64,000 bases of DNA, from NCBI GenBank assembly GCA_937951485.1, contig CALEDJ010000023.1, positions 6,194-70,193 on the forward strand, given 5' to 3'. This document shows positions 61,680-64,000 of the stretch, piece by piece. Every line of letters starts with the position of its first letter. Position 1 is the stretch's first letter. Source of the stretch: an uncultured bacterium. Its GTDB lineage: Bacteria > Hydrogenedentota > Hydrogenedentia > Hydrogenedentales > CAILVY01. The notes under the pieces are model-generated. The model was not told the DNA's origin. It worked only from the letters and a program-made list of their open reading frames with translations, and made no database searches. The translations under genes were made by a program, and so were the position numbers.

Positions 61680-62858
61680 TTATTCCGACGACGCTTTGGA
61701 GCGTAATACTTCCCGGATGGCGTCGAGCCGGGCCGTTCCCTCGCTCAGGGTTGGGCAGAGCCAGCCCCCTTCGTCAAATTCGTTCCAGGCATAAATCAGC
61801 ACCGCCTGCGCTTTTGCGGCATCGGGATTATCCCTGCACCATGCCATGGCCCGTTCCAGATGTGCGGCCAATTCTTTCGGAGTCGGCGCAGCATAGTACT
61901 GTTCGATATCGCCGCCTTCCACCCAGGGCACGGGCGTCTCTACCCGGGGCCGCATGTCCCAGCCCGCGCTGACCAGAGGAACCACCTCGCTGCCGGTCGC
62001 CTTGAATGCGTCCCACCAGCGCTCCGTGTGGGCCGCGAGGTCTGAATAGGGCGCCGCCTGGCCGCCGCCGTTTGACGCATAAGCGCCAATCGCATCAAGG
62101 CCCAGTTTTTCCACTTGGTTCTTCAGCACATCAGGCGACCACCCCTGCGCGACGATGTAGGGGTTGCCGACGCCGGCCTCCCGGGCGGCGGCGCGAAACT
62201 GATCAAACGCGGCGCGCGCCTCTTCCCAGGTCTCAAAGCGGCCGGAGCCGACCAGCCCCTCGACGCTGTAAAGGAACACCAATGGCCGCCCTCCCAACAC
62301 GGTCTGGTAGGTTGGCTCCTTGAAGTATGCGACATATCTGCGGATTTTTTCGGGCCACGCGCCCGGACCGCCCCCGCTTTCCCATCCCCCTTGCAGGTTG
62401 AGGCAGAAATTGATGTCCGATTTGCGCGCACTCGACAAGTAGAATTTGAGTCCGAGACTTAACGCGTCGTCTTCGGGATAAACGACAAAGGCCCAGTAGT
62501 CCAGTCCCGCATCGTGAGCATAGGCGATTTCCTGGTCCATGATCTCCTGCGTGTTGCCGCGCGCTTCGACCGCGTTTTCTCCAAGCACCTTGCCGTAGAA
62601 AGGCAACCGATGGTGCCAATGCGCGGCCGCGAGTGTCGTTTCGACAATCAGCCCCACCTCCGAGGCCGGCCCGTGCCAGGCGTCCCACCGGATGGCCCCC
62701 ACAATGGGCCGGTTTCCGGCTGCCTCGGCGGGGACCGCCATAGGAATCATCAATAAAAGAATCGGCAAAGGTGCAATCATGACCAATCTCTTTACAACCG
62801 CCATGACACAACGCACGTCCGCTGCCGCAGTGACTGACAGCGCGGGCCTGGCGCTCAC
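61680..62858 (-). CDS. Secreted GH99/WbsX-like protein
   Basis: A 392-residue protein with a signal peptide (VKRLVMIAPLPILLLMIPMAVPAEAAG). The mature part opens VGAIRWDAWHG, has HWHHRLPFYGKVLGENAVEARG then TQEIMDQEIAYAHDAGLDYWAFVVYPEDDA, and ends AQAVLIYAWNEFDEGGWLCPTL. This is the fold and C-terminal tag of GH99-like and WbsX-type proteins, which act on mannose-type or related glycans. Catalytic assignment is uncertain. A GTG at 62858 overlaps the upstream aminotransferase stop by 4 bp, suggesting coupling; the ATG at 62804 is an alternative that removes 18 residues. Confidence 0.65.
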   Translation of the reverse strand: MSARPALSVTAAADVRCVMAVVKRLVMIAPLPILLLMIPMAVPAEAAGNRPIVGAIRWDAWHGPASEVGLIVETTLAAAHWHHRLPFYGKVLGENAVEARGNTQEIMDQEIAYAHDAGLDYWAFVVYPEDDALSLGLKFYLSSARKSDINFCLNLQGGWESGGGPGAWPEKIRRYVAYFKEPTYQTVLGGRPLVFLYSVEGLVGSGRFETWEEARAAFDQFRAAAREAGVGNPYIVAQGWSPDVLKNQVEKLGLDAIGAYASNGGGQAAPYSDLAAHTERWWDAFKATGSEVVPLVSAGWDMRPRVETPVPWVEGGDIEQYYAAPTPKELAAHLERAMAWCRDNPDAAKAQAVLIYAWNEFDEGGWLCPTLSEGTARLDAIREVLRSKASSE

Positions 62859-63847
62859 AACGCGTTCCCCGCCAGTTCATAGCGCACGGGCGTGCCGTGC
62901 CAGCCGGCCCACCTTTTTTCCCAGTAGAGATTGTGAAGTTGAATGGAAATCTCGCCTGCGCCCCCGTGCGCGCCCACGGGGTGGCCGTCCACGCTGCGAA
63001 CAGGCATGATGCTTCCGGCGGTGGTTGTCATGAACACTTCCCGGGCATTTTGCAGTTCGTCGGCGTGAACCCGGCGGCAGGCCGTGGGAATGCCGAGTTC
63101 CCCACACAGTTCCAGCACGCTCTGGCGCGTGAGTCCTTCCAGGCAGCCGGAATCGGGCGTCACCACCGTGCCGTCCACAATCGCGAATATATTCGCTCCC
63201 GTGGCTTCCGTGAGGTAGCCCTCTTCATCAGGGAGCACGGCCCATTCCGCGCCGCGGTCTCCCGCCTCGAAGAGCGCCATCTGCATGTCGAGCCAATGGA
63301 AGTTCTTTGCTTTCGGGTCCACGGCGCGCGGCGGAATGCGGATGCGTTCACGGCTGATGATGAGATCGATCCCCCGTGCGCGCTGGTCGTCATCGAACAC
63401 GAACACGAATTGCGTGGCGAAGGCGTAGAATCGGTTGTCGAACTTCGTCGCATTCACCATTTCATTGCGGCCCATCGGCGGAATGCCGCGTGTGACCGTC
63501 CACCACACGTAGGCGTCCCGCAGGCCCGCGCGCGCCACCAGTTCGTGGAGTATCGCCGCCTCCCGTTCGCGGTCAAAGGGGTTCCGCACGCGAATCGCCT
63601 CGCAGGCCCGCGCAAAACGCGCCTGATGTTCCTCCAGCCGGAAGAACATGCCACGGCTGACGCTCACCACGTCGTACACAGCGTCCGAATGCATGAAGCC
63701 CACATCAATGACTGGAACGGACGCTTCGAGTAACGGACAGAAATGGTCCACGATAAAGGCGGTCCCAAAGGCATATTCCGGATCATGCGGCAGTTGCGCA
63801 TGATCGGGATGCGTGAACATTCTCTCCTGGGCGCGGATAAGTTTCAT
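62855..63847 (-). CDS. Class IV pyridoxal-phosphate aminotransferase (BCAT/DAAT-like)
   Basis: A 330-residue PLP enzyme. Family motifs are VIDVGFMHSDAVYDVVSV near the N-terminus, the catalytic lysine in DPKAKNFHWLDMQMAL, the cofactor site EATGANIFAIVDG, and GLTRQSVLELCGELGI with TTTAGSIMPV. The fold is shared by branched-chain and D-amino-acid aminotransferases and aminodeoxychorismate lyase; the sequence does not decide between them. It shares a 4-bp overlap with the downstream WbsX-like gene. Confidence 0.88.
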   Translation of the reverse strand: MKLIRAQERMFTHPDHAQLPHDPEYAFGTAFIVDHFCPLLEASVPVIDVGFMHSDAVYDVVSVSRGMFFRLEEHQARFARACEAIRVRNPFDREREAAILHELVARAGLRDAYVWWTVTRGIPPMGRNEMVNATKFDNRFYAFATQFVFVFDDDQRARGIDLIISRERIRIPPRAVDPKAKNFHWLDMQMALFEAGDRGAEWAVLPDEEGYLTEATGANIFAIVDGTVVTPDSGCLEGLTRQSVLELCGELGIPTACRRVHADELQNAREVFMTTTAGSIMPVRSVDGHPVGAHGGAGEISIQLHNLYWEKRWAGWHGTPVRYELAGNAL

Positions 63848-63884
63848 TGTGTTTCCTGCTCCATTTTCAAAGGACCCCGCTCCT

Positions 63885-64000
63885 CAGTGTTGTCCAAAAC
63901 AGATTGTTAAGGGAATGAAGGGCTATGCCCGGAACCCCTTGAGAATCCTGTGGAATCAAGATGATGTGGCGGGCTTATCCTATGCGTAAACCGCTCCGTG
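63885..64000. mobile_element. Second copy of the 17-bp-TIR element, cut by the window end
   Basis: CAGTGTTGTCCAAAACA (63885-63901) is identical to the left end at 35028. It continues GATTGTTAAGGGAATGAAGG and, further on, GAATCAAGATGATGTGGCGG then GCTTATCCTAT, aligning with the flanks of the 490-bp insertion at 35 kb but without any insertion. The right end lies beyond the window. Confidence 0.75.

Overview
The window is 64 kb of GC-rich bacterial DNA, probably a metagenome-derived or little-studied environmental chromosome. Tat-exported Gfo/Idh/MocA oxidoreductases, a formylglycine sulfatase, several secreted glycan-degrading enzymes, a RACo-type corrinoid activase and a duplicated dockerin-like C-terminal module suggest a Planctomycetota-like or Candidatus Hydrogenedentes-like lineage. 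This is inferred from gene content; no marker gene was phylogenetically placed. No rRNA, tRNA or CRISPR array was recognised.

Layout. 1-6.4 kb: a secreted protein cut by the window edge, a DEAD-box helicase, a coupled acetolactate-synthase-like/aldehyde dehydrogenase pair and a double cNMP-fold protein. 7-14 kb: a RACo-like corrinoid activation protein, a [2Fe-2S] ferredoxin, a second aldehyde dehydrogenase, a dimeric alpha-beta barrel protein and a YyaL-type thioredoxin-fold protein. 14-20 kb: the conserved housekeeping block rpmH-rnpA-yidD-yidC-jag-mnmE, all on the + strand, without dnaA. 20-35 kb: glycan catabolism (a GH67/GH20-like protein, a GH88-like unsaturated glycuronyl hydrolase, a GH110-like beta-helix protein, a GH127-like arabinofuranosidase, a sugar isomerase and oxidoreductases), a FitAB/VapBC toxin-antitoxin pair, a PilZ protein and an EamA transporter.

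34.9-36.1 kb is a gene-free nest of repeats inside one another. 36-40.6 kb encodes a MacAB-like ABC efflux system. 40.7-46 kb holds a leishmanolysin-like secreted metalloprotease, BioY, a UroD/methyltransferase-fold protein and the sulfatase. 46-50 kb is a minus-strand operon of polysaccharide ABC exporter (Wzm/Wzt-like) plus a sulfotransferase, suggesting export of a sulfated surface glycan. 50-64 kb holds a heparinase II/III-like enzyme, two Tat-exported oxidoreductases, a decayed hicBA module, a YhaO/YhaN (SbcDC-like) nuclease pair, a DUF4184 membrane protein, a GH99/WbsX-like protein and a class IV aminotransferase.

The most unusual content is intergenic. There is a family of elements ending in a GTAACATTTCAGCC-type inverted terminus. 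A second element family has 17-bp inverted ends. A 54-bp hairpin array sits between long inverted flanks. At 35 kb these are nested, and a second copy of the outer element at 63.9 kb preserves the uninterrupted site. One terminus supplies the stop codon of the sulfotransferase gene. Three loci are in decay: hicB, hicA and an oxidoreductase that has lost its NAD-binding domain in frame.
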